Source: Thalassobaculum_A sp040219215 (lineage in GTDB: Bacteria > Pseudomonadota > Alphaproteobacteria > Thalassobaculales > Thalassobaculaceae). From it: 64,000 bases of DNA. Below the pieces are notes generated by a model. It saw nothing but the letters and a program-made list of their open reading frames with translations. It was not told where the DNA came from and ran no database searches. This document shows positions 36,304-45,156 of the stretch, one piece after another. Numbering within the stretch: the first letter of the stretch is position 1; each line of letters begins with the position of its first letter. The stretch is from contig NZ_JAVJSX010000025.1 in the NCBI RefSeq assembly GCF_040219215.1, positions 124,001 to 188,000 of the forward strand, in the 5' to 3' direction. The position numbers were made by a program, and so were the translations under genes.

Positions 36304-37029
36304 TTAAACCAGATTTACCCTGCCTGAGGCGATGTCATACACACCGCCGACCACCTTCACCTTCCCGGCCGCGACGAATTCCGAGACGATCGGCTTGGCA
36401 GCCTGAAGCTGAGCGACGTTGTAACGAACGTTTTCGATTGTCGCCGCCGCGAGCAGATCCACCGGCTTCTGGGCGATGGCCGCCTTGACCCCCGGCCGCA
36501 GGGCATCGACTAGGCCGGGCAGGTGCCCTGGCAATGTCACACCCTCCTGGACCACCTTGATGGTGGCGGAGACGGCACCACAGCCAGAATGCCCCAGCAC
36601 CATGATCAGCGGAACGCCCAGGAACTTGACCCCATATTCCAGGCTGGCGAGACCGTCGTCGTTGACGAAGTTGCCGGCGACTGGCGTGACGAACAACTCG
36701 CCTGGCGCGTGGTCGAAAATCAGCTCCGGTGCCGCACGCGAGTCGGCACAGCCGACGATCGCCGCGATCGGGAACTGGGCCTCCGCCCGAGCCATCCGCC
36801 CGGCGGAAAAGTCTTTGTTGGCCGGGGAGTTGCCAGCGTACCGCGCGTTGCCTTCCATGATACGCGCTAAGGCCACATCCGGGGCGATCGCGTTCGGTGC
36901 GGTCTGGGCGAGAGTCGGAAACGACGACAGGGGGCCGGCAACCGCCGCACTGGCTAATGCAAGACCGGCCGCTCCCAGCAATCGACGACGGGACAGGTTG
37001 GTCCGGCGCTCATCACAAACCTGACACAT
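36304..37029 (-). CDS. Beta-class carbonic anhydrase, exported by the Tat route
   Basis: A 241-residue protein. The ATG at 37029 has GGAGGG at good spacing. The N terminus holds a twin-arginine signal (LSRRRLLGAAGLALASAA). The mature part carries the beta-CA zinc residues: Cys-X-Asp-X-Arg in VGCADSRAAPE and His-X2-Cys in VLGHSGCGAV. It interconverts CO2 and bicarbonate in the periplasm. A strongly AT-rich stretch of about 250 bases lies upstream of it. Confidence 0.92.
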   Translation of the reverse strand: MCQVCDERRTNLSRRRLLGAAGLALASAAVAGPLSSFPTLAQTAPNAIAPDVALARIMEGNARYAGNSPANKDFSAGRMARAEAQFPIAAIVGCADSRAAPELIFDHAPGELFVTPVAGNFVNDDGLASLEYGVKFLGVPLIMVLGHSGCGAVSATIKVVQEGVTLPGHLPGLVDALRPGVKAAIAQKPVDLLAAATIENVRYNVAQLQAAKPIVSEFVAAGKVKVVGGVYDIASGRVNLV

Positions 37030-37284
37030 AACACCCTCCGGCAATTGACGTTCAGACGGCGAAGATTGAAGATTCTGCACAGATTAATCATCTGACGATA
37101 CCGCAAGCGAATCCTTCATCAACTCAAAAACAAATTTCCAGATCACTAAATTATCTTAGCATCATGATTTTATGTTGATGAATAAATAGAATAGACACTC
37201 CCGCCAAATACTAAAATGCGACAACCAATGAACTTTTGATCATAATATTCATTTTATAATAAATTTAATGTTATTTAAGGCAAA
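37030..37284. other. AT-rich intergenic stretch
   Basis: This 255-base gap is much richer in A+T than the rest of the window, and the same composition continues into the GNAT gene. No gene, tRNA or clear repeat was seen. Promoters for carbonic anhydrase and the GNAT gene must lie here. The composition suggests acquired DNA. Confidence 0.6.
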
Positions 37285-37596
37285 ATGAATAACTCACCAA
37301 ACCAGAGAATCACTTTCGGACGACTGGCAGATATATCGGCGAGCAAAATTGTTGCGCATATGTCTGACCCCCGTGTTGCTGCCCACATGCCACTTCTTAC
37401 ATTCAAATGGGATCAAGACACTGCTGCCAAGTTCATCACTGCAAAAGAGGAATGCTGGCGTCGCGACGGGCTTGGGCATTGGGCGATACTTTGCAACGAC
37501 AGTTATGTCGGATGGGGTGGCTTTCAGAAAGAAGGCGATGAATGGGACTATGGATTGGTGCTCAAGCCTGAGAATTTTGGGCTTGGCACGCGCATC
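37285..37596 (+). pseudogene. 5' part of a GNAT acetyltransferase gene split by a transposon
   Basis: The first 104 codons of a RimJ/RimL-like GNAT N-acetyltransferase: AAHMPLLTFKWDQDTAAKFI, HWAILCNDSYVGWGGFQKEG and YGLVLKPENFGLGTRI, where acetyl-CoA binding begins. The frame is cut at 37596, the end of the left target duplication. Removing 37597-40531 joins codon ATC (Ile) directly to ACA (Thr) in the same frame at 40532. The rebuilt gene would have 161 residues. Its base composition is more AT-rich than its neighbours. Confidence 0.9.
37589..37596. repeat. Left 8-bp target duplication of transposon 1
   Basis: CGCGCATC, repeated exactly at 40524-40531 on the other side of the element. Eight bases is the usual length for the IS1595 family. 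Confidence 0.93.
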
Positions 37597-37620
37597 GGCG
37601 ATTATATACTTGACGCAGCA
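37597..37620 (+). repeat. Left terminal inverted repeat of transposon 1
   Basis: Begins GGCGATTATATACTTGACGC. It pairs with 40500-40523, differing only at positions 7, 19 and 20. Confidence 0.92.
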
Positions 37621-37660
37621 GACGCGGATTCCTATCTACAGTGAGTAGGAGGAACGACCG

Positions 37661-38575
37661 ATGTCTGACTTGCAGAACCCCATCTTTCACGACGACGACG
37701 AAGCCCGCGCTTTTATGGAAGCGGAGCGCTGGCCGAACGGTGCGGTTTGCCCGCATTGCGGCGAAGCCGAGAACGTCCGGAAGATGGAAGGCAAGTCGCA
37801 CCGCGCCGGTCTGTACCAGTGCGGTCGTTCGTCATGCCGTAAGCAGTTCACCGTGACGGTCGGGACCGTGTTCGAGCGCTCCAAGATCGGCCTCAGCAAG
37901 TGGTTGATGGCCTCCTACCTGCTGTCGTCCAGCAAGAAGGGGATCAGCACCCACCAGCTTCACCGCATGTTGGGCGTGACGTACAAATCGGCGTGGTTCA
38001 TGACCCACCGCATCCGCGAGGCCATGCGTGACTTCGCCCCCGGCCCGGTTGGCGGCGGCAACAAGGTGGTCGAGGTCGACGAGACCTACGTTGGCGGCAA
38101 GGCTAAGAACCGCGCGTTCACGCCGCCGCCGAAGAAAGAGGCCGTCGTGGCGTTGGTCGAGCGTGGCGGCAAAGTCCGTTCACAGCACGTCCCGAAGGTG
38201 ACGAGCCGCATCGTGGGCAAGATCGTCAGCCAGCAGATTGAACAGGCGTCCTACATCATGACGGACGAAAGCCCGATCTATCCGCGCGTCGCCCGTGAGT
38301 TCGGCGGGCACGGCACCGTGAACCACTCCATCAAGGAGTACGTGCGCGGCGGCTTCTGGCACACGAACACGGTCGAAAATTACTTCTCCATCTTCAAGCG
38401 CGGCATCAACGGCGTGTATCAGGCCGTGTCCGAGAAGCACTTGAAGCGCTACCTCGGCGAGTTCGACTTCCGCTACAACACCCGCGACGTTTCCGACATG
38501 GAACGCGCCCGCGCCGCCCTCAAGGGCGCCGAAGGCAAGCGCCTGACCTACCGGCGGACTGGTCTCGGGGCATAA
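37661..38575 (+). CDS. IS1595-family transposase (ISXO2-like DDE domain)
   Basis: A 304-residue transposase. The ATG follows AGGAGG. The N terminus has a zinc ribbon (CPHCGEAENV ... YQCGRSSCRKQF) and then a helical region GTVFERSKIGLSKWLMASYLL. The ISXO2 catalytic domain shows the first Asp in VVEVDETYVGGKAKNR, the second in YIMTDESPIYP, and the typical end GGFWHTNTVENYFSIFKRGI and HLKRYLGEFDFRYNTR. All conserved parts are present, so the enzyme looks intact. Confidence 0.95.
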   Translation: MSDLQNPIFHDDDEARAFMEAERWPNGAVCPHCGEAENVRKMEGKSHRAGLYQCGRSSCRKQFTVTVGTVFERSKIGLSKWLMASYLLSSSKKGISTHQLHRMLGVTYKSAWFMTHRIREAMRDFAPGPVGGGNKVVEVDETYVGGKAKNRAFTPPPKKEAVVALVERGGKVRSQHVPKVTSRIVGKIVSQQIEQASYIMTDESPIYPRVAREFGGHGTVNHSIKEYVRGGFWHTNTVENYFSIFKRGINGVYQAVSEKHLKRYLGEFDFRYNTRDVSDMERARAALKGAEGKRLTYRRTGLGA

Positions 38576-38756
38576 CAGCGGCGGGCGAATCACAGACCAA
38601 AAGTTTAAAAAACTGGTCGAGTCGCTCTTACGCTGGGACCACCATCGCGAGCAGCGACGCAAGCGGTAGTGGCTCTACGCCTTCGATTCCCGAACATTTA
38701 GCTAAAACTGTTGACCACCCGTCCCGAAGTCCATCGAATCGGGGGTTGATTGGCAC

Positions 38757-38785
38757 GGACCCCGGGGCTGGCAGGCCCCGGGTCC
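38757..38785. terminator. GC-rich hairpin inside transposon 1
   Basis: GGACCC-c-GGGGC on the left pairs with GCCCC-GGGTCC on the right, with one bulged base and a short loop. It is a likely terminator or structural element about 180 bases after the transposase stop. Confidence 0.5.
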
Positions 38786-38803
38786 GCCGGTTCCCAAACG
38801 GTA

Positions 38804-38876
38804 GGGCCGTCCGGGAGCCACCTTGGTGCACAGCGACGTTAGATGAGTCGCAGAGAGTTAGTCAATCGGACGGCCC
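38804..38876. repeat. 10-bp perfect inverted repeat upstream of the GIY-YIG-like gene
   Basis: GGGCCGTCCG (38804-38813) and CGGACGGCCC (38867-38876) are perfect reverse complements 53 bases apart. They end 22 bases before the start codon of the next gene. Confidence 0.55.
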
Positions 38877-38898
38877 GTCAAACTGATGGAGGCCACCT

Positions 38899-39321
38899 AT
38901 GGCTGGACTGCTCCCAGAACGACCACGCGGACTCCTTGCGTCCGCTCTGTACGACGCCGAACTCCTGCGCTCCGCGCAGCGAGACGGCTACCTCCTAACA
39001 TGGGCGCGACCGCCCGCCATCTGGTTTCAACTCGACGCGCTGCTCTGCTCAAAGATCAGCGCGCTCGGCGTGTACATCATTTGGCGAAACGGACGGTGGA
39101 TCCGCGTTGGCCAAGGGGACATCGGGGATCGCCTCAGCGACCACCAGAACGACCCCGAGATCACCGCGCATCGACAGTTCGGGACGCTCTACGCCACATG
39201 GGCAACGGCCCCGGCCGTCCTTATGGACGGGATCGAGCGATATCTTGCCGAGCAGATCCAACCGGCAGTCGGACAACGGTTCCCGGATGTGCCGCCAGTT
39301 CGGGTGAATCTGCCGGCGTGA
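38899..39321 (+). CDS. GIY-YIG-like cargo protein of transposon 1
   Basis: A 140-residue protein with a good ribosome site (GGAGG). Residues 57-61 (GVYII) and 70-73 (VGQG) fit the two halves of a divergent GIY-YIG motif. The conserved Arg and His are in DRLSDHQND (77-85), and a candidate catalytic Glu is in IERYLAEQIQPAVG (112-125). The classic Tyr of YIG is replaced by Arg-Val. The superfamily call is an inference from motif order. It could be a nuclease tied to transposition or an anti-phage effector. Confidence 0.55.
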   Translation: MAGLLPERPRGLLASALYDAELLRSAQRDGYLLTWARPPAIWFQLDALLCSKISALGVYIIWRNGRWIRVGQGDIGDRLSDHQNDPEITAHRQFGTLYATWATAPAVLMDGIERYLAEQIQPAVGQRFPDVPPVRVNLPA

Positions 39322-39469
39322 ACGACAAGGCCACGCCGTCGATCAGCGCATCAAGCGCCTCGCGGAGCTTCATGTACTGGTACCAAGCCGACGGCGGTTC
39401 TCCGCCGTCGGCAATCTTCTGCGCTGCCCAGTCGCGCACCCGTTCCAGATCGGATCGTGCAACCGTCAT
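39221..39469 (-). CDS. Small cargo protein of transposon 1 (82 aa, unknown)
   Basis: An 82-residue protein: DLERVRDWAAQKIADGGEPP then SAWYQYMKLREALDALIDGV, with a coil-like C terminus. Its ATG overlaps the stop of the small upstream gene as ATGA, strong evidence that both are real and co-translated. Its 3' half overlaps the convergent GIY-YIG-like gene by 101 bases. No function is known to me. Confidence 0.6.
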   Translation of the reverse strand: MTVARSDLERVRDWAAQKIADGGEPPSAWYQYMKLREALDALIDGVALSFTPADSPELAAHPGTVVRLPVGSARQDIARSRP

Positions 39470-39606
39470 TCGTCGTCACTCTTCTTGGGCTTCCGCTTCG
39501 GCGGTTCATCCTTGTGCGGCTTCGGTGGCGTCCGCAGCAGGTTGTTCACCACCTTCTTGAACCGAGGGTCGTCCTCGGGACGCTTGTCGTCATTGGAGTC
39601 GTTCAT
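39466..39606 (-). CDS. Small charged cargo protein of transposon 1 (46 aa)
   Basis: A 46-residue protein from the ATG at 39606: acidic start MNDSNDDKRPEDD, core PRFKKVVNNLLRTPPKP, and a Lys/Pro-rich tail. Its stop overlaps the next start (ATGA). Its start codon lies head to head with that of the DUF3800 gene, sharing CATG at 39604-39607. It is probably a small DNA- or protein-binding factor, but no function is known. Confidence 0.6.
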   Translation of the reverse strand: MNDSNDDKRPEDDPRFKKVVNNLLRTPPKPHKDEPPKRKPKKSDDE

Positions 39607-40387
39607 GAGGCAGTTCGTCGCCTATCTCGATGAAAGCGGGGATGAAGGCTTCCAGTTTGCCACACCGCCCAAACGCGCCAGCAGCGAGTGGTTCGTTCTG
39701 TCTGCCATCGTGCACGATGTCGTCCACGTCCAACAGATCAAGGACCACTACGCCGAGTTCAAGGCCCGGCACCGGAAGCCCGACGCCTGGTTCTTTCATC
39801 TCGCCAACACGAACCACGATGCCCGCATGGGGTTCCTGTCCCATATGGTGCAACTGCCCGTGCACGCGATGACGGTCCTGGTTCACAAGCCCAGCCTGAC
39901 CAAACCCGACAACTTCCAGCGCCCCTATTACCTGTACTTCTACGCCGCCAAACTGCTCCTGGAGCGGCTGTCGTGGTTCGCCGCGTCCGATGGCGGCGTG
40001 GCCCGCATGATCCTCTCCAGCCGTCGCGGACTGACACTGTCCGACTTCCGCCAGTACATGGCGATCCTAAAGAGCCGAACCGTTGCGAACCGCCTGCTGA
40101 ACCAGCACTCCATCAAATGGGCCGCGCTTGACCTCGTTCACTCCGAAGTTCGCGCGAACAAAGACCTGCGGTGCCTTCAACTCGCAGACGGAGTCGCGAG
40201 CGGCGTGGCGAAAGCGGTCGAGTGGTCCGAGTACGGCACCACCGAAGACCGGTATGCGCAGATCATCCGGCCGATCATCTACAAGCGCTCCGGAACCTAC
40301 CGGAGTTATGGCCTGAAGTTCTTTCCGACCGTTCCCGACAGCCTGATGTTAGAACCACGAATGTCGTGGCTTTCGATGTTCAAGTGA
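39605..40387 (+). CDS. DUF3800 protein, cargo of transposon 1
   Basis: A 260-residue protein with the DUF3800 N-terminal signature FVAYLDESGDEG and C-terminal LRCLQLADGVASGVAKAVE; the acidic residues in DESGD and LQLAD suggest an RNase H-like metal site. The ATG at 39605 has GGAG in front. DUF3800 genes are often linked to mobile elements and defence islands, but the function is not established. It is divergent from the 46-residue gene with overlapping start codons. Confidence 0.85.
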   Translation: MRQFVAYLDESGDEGFQFATPPKRASSEWFVLSAIVHDVVHVQQIKDHYAEFKARHRKPDAWFFHLANTNHDARMGFLSHMVQLPVHAMTVLVHKPSLTKPDNFQRPYYLYFYAAKLLLERLSWFAASDGGVARMILSSRRGLTLSDFRQYMAILKSRTVANRLLNQHSIKWAALDLVHSEVRANKDLRCLQLADGVASGVAKAVEWSEYGTTEDRYAQIIRPIIYKRSGTYRSYGLKFFPTVPDSLMLEPRMSWLSMFK

Positions 40388-40499
40388 GTGGCGGCCCGCA
40401 CCCGGCCCTCTAGACGAAGCTGGTGCCGACGAACGGGCCGCTCACTCCCCCGCGGAAATCTGCGCTGGCCTGTCCTTATCTCAAGTCGGCGCGCAAACA

Positions 40500-40523
40500 T
40501 GCTTTGTCAAGTATATACTCGCC
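40500..40523 (-). repeat. Right terminal inverted repeat of transposon 1
   Basis: Reads TGCTTTGTCAAGTATATACT then CGCC. It is the inverted partner of 37597-37620. Confidence 0.92.
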
Positions 40524-40531
40524 CGCGCATC
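40524..40531. repeat. Right 8-bp target duplication of transposon 1
   Basis: CGCGCATC, identical to 37589-37596. Confidence 0.93.
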
Positions 40532-40705
40532 ACAAAGATCGCCATTGAGTTTGCAATGGCTGACAGGAGAATCCCCTTCGTGACGTTCCTGTTGCCGCCA
40601 TCACGCAGAAGCCTGGGCGCACTCACGAGACTCGGCGCACAGTTTGTCAGTGAGATCGAGCACGATGGCGCTCAATTTCTAAAGTATCGACTGGATACCG
40701 AATAA
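40532..40705 (+). pseudogene. 3' part of the split GNAT acetyltransferase gene
   Basis: Continues the frame cut at 37596: TKIAIEFAMADRRIPFVTFL, then RSLGALTRLGAQFVSEIEHDG and the end FLKYRLDTE. The RLGAQFV...FLKYRL end is typical of RimJ/RimL-type GNAT proteins, where the last strands complete the fold. Alone it lacks the acetyl-CoA site and would not be active. Confidence 0.9.
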
Positions 40706-40839
40706 CTCTTCGTCCGGCCGCGCGTCAGTGCAATCCAGGCCACCCGATATCGCCGGATTACGGGACGCTCCCGGTGTCTATGAACCTCCCCAACACTGCG
40801 CATGCGCCATGTCCTGTGGTTACGGATGCGCGTGGCAGA
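40706..40839. other. Gap between the GNAT remnant and ureG
   Basis: 134 bases without a gene, RNA or clear hairpin. Confidence 0.5.
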
Positions 40840-41475
40840 TCATCCGGATTGGATCCCGCCGTTCTTGCGGATGAACCCGGCGATCTCGGGAACGCCCGTG
40901 CCGATTTTCAGATTGGTGAAGATGTAGGGCCGGTCGCCGCGCATCCGCTTGGTGTCAGCCTCCATGACACCAAGATCGGCGCCGACCAGCGGTGCCAGGT
41001 CGATCTTGTTGATCACCAGCAGGTCGGAACGGGTGATGCCCGGCCCGCCTTTCCGCGGGATCTTCTCACCCGCCGCCACATCGATCACGTAGATGGTCAG
41101 GTCGGCCAGTTCCGGGCTGAAGGTGGCGGCCAGGTTGTCGCCGCCGCTCTCGATGAAGCAGATCTCGGCGGTCGGGAACAGGGTCTGCATCTGGGCGACC
41201 GCCGCCAGGTTGATCGAGGCGTCCTCGCGGATCGCGGTGTGCGGACAGCCGCCGGTCTCGACCCCCATGATCCGCTCTTCCGGAAGGGCGCCGGCTCGCA
41301 CCAGGATGCGGCGGTCCTCGTCGGTGTAGATGTCGTTGGTGACCACCACCAGTTCGTTCTCGCCGCGCATATGCTTACACAGCGCCTCGACCAGCGCGGT
41401 CTTGCCGGACCCGACGGGCCCGCCGATCCCGACCCGCAATGGCCCGGTTACGGCCATCTCCAACGCTTCGCTCAT
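40840..41475 (-). CDS. ureG: Urease accessory GTPase UreG
   Basis: A 211-residue SIMIBI-class GTPase: P-loop GIGGPVGSGKTALVEALC, VVTNDIYTDEDRRIL, the nickel-site run GVETGGCPHTAIREDAS with the CPH motif, ESGGDNLAATFSPEL and NKIDLAPLVGADL. It delivers nickel to apo-urease in complex with UreD and UreF. It is the last gene of ureDABCEFG. Confidence 0.97.
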   Translation of the reverse strand: MSEALEMAVTGPLRVGIGGPVGSGKTALVEALCKHMRGENELVVVTNDIYTDEDRRILVRAGALPEERIMGVETGGCPHTAIREDASINLAAVAQMQTLFPTAEICFIESGGDNLAATFSPELADLTIYVIDVAAGEKIPRKGGPGITRSDLLVINKIDLAPLVGADLGVMEADTKRMRGDRPYIFTNLKIGTGVPEIAGFIRKNGGIQSG

Positions 41476-41489
41476 CTCTCGTCTGCCTC

Positions 41490-42191
41490 TCAGGACCGGA
41501 ACAATCGGGTGTGCTGGGTCTCGTGGCGCATCGAGCACCAATCGAGCATCGGGGTGGCCGCTCCCAGGTCATCCGGATCTGCAGCCTCGGCCATGGTTGC
41601 AACCTTCAGGATGACCGGCTCCAGGGCCGCGGTCACCCGCTGGCCGTCGGTCTGTCCGATCACCGACAACCGGATCGCCGCCGAGACCTGGTTGGCGGCC
41701 ACCGCGTGCAGGAACAGCAGCAGGGTCGATCCCAGTCCCACGCCATGCACCGCCGACGCGGCGCCGACCGCCACGGGCAGCGCCGGCTCAACTCCGGCCT
41801 CCGCCAGATCCGCTACGGCCGTGTCCAGCCGGACGCTCGGCCACGCGGCCCGTACAGTGCGCAGATAGGCCGTGCCCTGCACCACCGTCTCCTGCGCCAG
41901 TTCCGCAGTGCCCTTGAGAGCCGCGGCCAGCTCCGCCGTCTCCACCAGGCCGGGCCGGTCGCCCCGTGTCACCGCGCGCCATGTTCGCGCGACCAGCACC
42001 GCATCCTGGCGCGGCGGCCCGTTCTCGATCACCGTACGCAGCCATGCCTCCAACCCGGCGCGGCCGACCACCCGGCCGTCCTCGACGGCCCATTCCAGCC
42101 CCGTCGAATAGGCGAAGGCGCCGACCGGGAAGGATGGCGACAGCCACGCGGCCAGCTTCAGCAGGGCCGCCGGGTCAGTGGTGGTGGTCAT
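41490..42191 (-). CDS. ureF: Urease accessory protein UreF
   Basis: A 233-residue all-helical protein. The ATG at 42191 is chosen by family length. Marks: WLSPSFPVGAFAYSTGLEWAVEDG and the C-terminal RLSVIGQTDGQRVTAALEP. UreF bridges UreD and UreG and gates GTP hydrolysis. It overlaps ureE by 17 bases. Confidence 0.94.
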   Translation of the reverse strand: MTTTTDPAALLKLAAWLSPSFPVGAFAYSTGLEWAVEDGRVVGRAGLEAWLRTVIENGPPRQDAVLVARTWRAVTRGDRPGLVETAELAAALKGTAELAQETVVQGTAYLRTVRAAWPSVRLDTAVADLAEAGVEPALPVAVGAASAVHGVGLGSTLLLFLHAVAANQVSAAIRLSVIGQTDGQRVTAALEPVILKVATMAEAADPDDLGAATPMLDWCSMRHETQHTRLFRS

Positions 42192-42702
42192 GCCCGCCGT
42201 CGGAGCCGTGGTGATGGTGGTGGATCTTGCCGCCATGCGCCGATTCATGGGCGTGGTGCGGGCCGGCGTGACCGCCATAGGCGCCGCCCTCCGGTTGGAA
42301 CGCCCGCGTCACCCGGGTCAGGGTCGCACCCAGCCCTTCCAGCATGGCCTCGATCACGTGATCAGGTCGGATGCGCAGCACGCCATCGGCGATCTCGGTC
42401 GGCAGGTGCCGGTTGCCCAGATGCCAGCCGAGGCGAACCAGCGCGTACGGGTCGGTCGCCCGGACCTCGACCAGCGGTTCCGGCTTGGCCTTGACCGACA
42501 GCCAGCCGCCCTCCTCAAGCCGCAGGCCGTCGCCCTCGGCCATGGCAATTGCCTTGGGAAGATCGAGCAGCACCTCGCGGCCGCTGTCGCAGTGCAGGAC
42601 CATGCGTCGTCGGAACCGGGCGTCGTAGTCCAGCGTGACCGCATCCGCCGCCTCGGCCGCCGGCCAGCACCCGGCCGGCACGTGTTCAATCGCCCGTCTC
42701 AT
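42175..42702 (-). CDS. ureE: Urease nickel metallochaperone UreE
   Basis: A 175-residue protein with N-terminal peptide-binding domain (VTLDYDARFRRRMVLHCDSG), the nickel-site domain (LGWHLGNRHLPTEI; VIEAMLEGLGATLTRV) and a histidine-rich tail (ESAHGGKIHHHHHG, GHDHHH) that can bind several nickel ions. It delivers nickel to UreG. The start has TGAGGG at good spacing. Confidence 0.96.
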   Translation of the reverse strand: MRRAIEHVPAGCWPAAEAADAVTLDYDARFRRRMVLHCDSGREVLLDLPKAIAMAEGDGLRLEEGGWLSVKAKPEPLVEVRATDPYALVRLGWHLGNRHLPTEIADGVLRIRPDHVIEAMLEGLGATLTRVTRAFQPEGGAYGGHAGPHHAHESAHGGKIHHHHHGSDGGHDHHH

Positions 42703-42709
42703 TGCGCCC

Positions 42710-44755
<2,046 letters not shown>

Positions 44756-44766
44756 CGCGCCCTCCC

Positions 44767-45069
44767 TCAGCGGATCGGTTCGTGGACGGTGACGAGCTTG
44801 GTGCCGTCCGGGAACGTCGCCTCGACCTGCACCTCGTGCAGCATCTCGGCGATGCTCTCCATTACCTGATCGCGCGAGACCACCTGGGCCCCCGCCTCCA
44901 TCAGGTCGGCGACCGAGCGTCCGTCACGCGCGCCTTCGACCACCGTGTCGGTGATCAGCGCGATCGCCTCCGGGTAGTTCAGCTTCACGCCGCGCTCCAG
45001 GCGCCGGCGCGCCACGATCGCCGCCATGGCGATCAGCAGCTTGTCCTTCTCGCGCGGGGTGAGTTGCAC
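44767..45069 (-). CDS. ureA: Urease gamma subunit UreA
   Basis: A 100-residue protein from a GTG at 45069, chosen by the strong ribosome site GAGGAGGGG and exact family length. The sequence MQLTPREKDKLLIAMAA, RRRLERGVKLNYPEAIALI and DGTKLVTVHEPIR is canonical UreA. It starts after ureD and precedes the fused ureBC by 11 bases. Confidence 0.96.
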   Translation of the reverse strand: MQLTPREKDKLLIAMAAIVARRRLERGVKLNYPEAIALITDTVVEGARDGRSVADLMEAGAQVVSRDQVMESIAEMLHEVQVEATFPDGTKLVTVHEPIR

Positions 45070-45156
45070 CGCCCCCTCCTCATCCTGCTCACGAGGGGTA
45101 AGCGTGGCGTCCAACCGCGGCCGCGTCGAGCCTTTCTTGCAGTGCACAAATCGGCG

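Larger units (their letters stand above)
38576..38898. other. Non-coding 323-bp segment of transposon 1 with hairpins
   Basis: No convincing gene was found between the transposase and the GIY-YIG-like gene. A 67-codon minus-strand frame (38628-38831) exists but has no known relative and no clear ribosome site. The segment holds a strong GC hairpin (38757-38785) and a 10-bp inverted repeat (38804-38813 with 38867-38876). It may end the transposase transcript and control the next gene. Confidence 0.5.
37597..40523. mobile_element. Complete IS1595-type transposon with cargo genes
   Basis: A 2927-bp element. The left end (37597-37620) and the reverse complement of the right end (40500-40523) match at 21 of 24 positions. 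Both start GGCGA and share the core TATATACTTGAC followed by AGCA two bases later. Identical 8-bp flanks CGCGCATC prove insertion. It encodes an ISXO2-like transposase, a GIY-YIG-like protein, two small minus-strand proteins and a DUF3800 protein. The target was a GNAT gene. Confidence 0.93.

Noticed and set aside
38628..38831. 67-residue minus-strand reading frame inside transposon 1
   Set aside because: It crosses both hairpin-forming repeats, has no clear ribosome site and no recognised relatives, so it is left as non-coding.
40556..40705. A separate small gene (49 residues) starting at an ATG after transposon 1
   Set aside because: It is the in-frame 3' end of the GNAT gene split by the transposon, not an independent gene.
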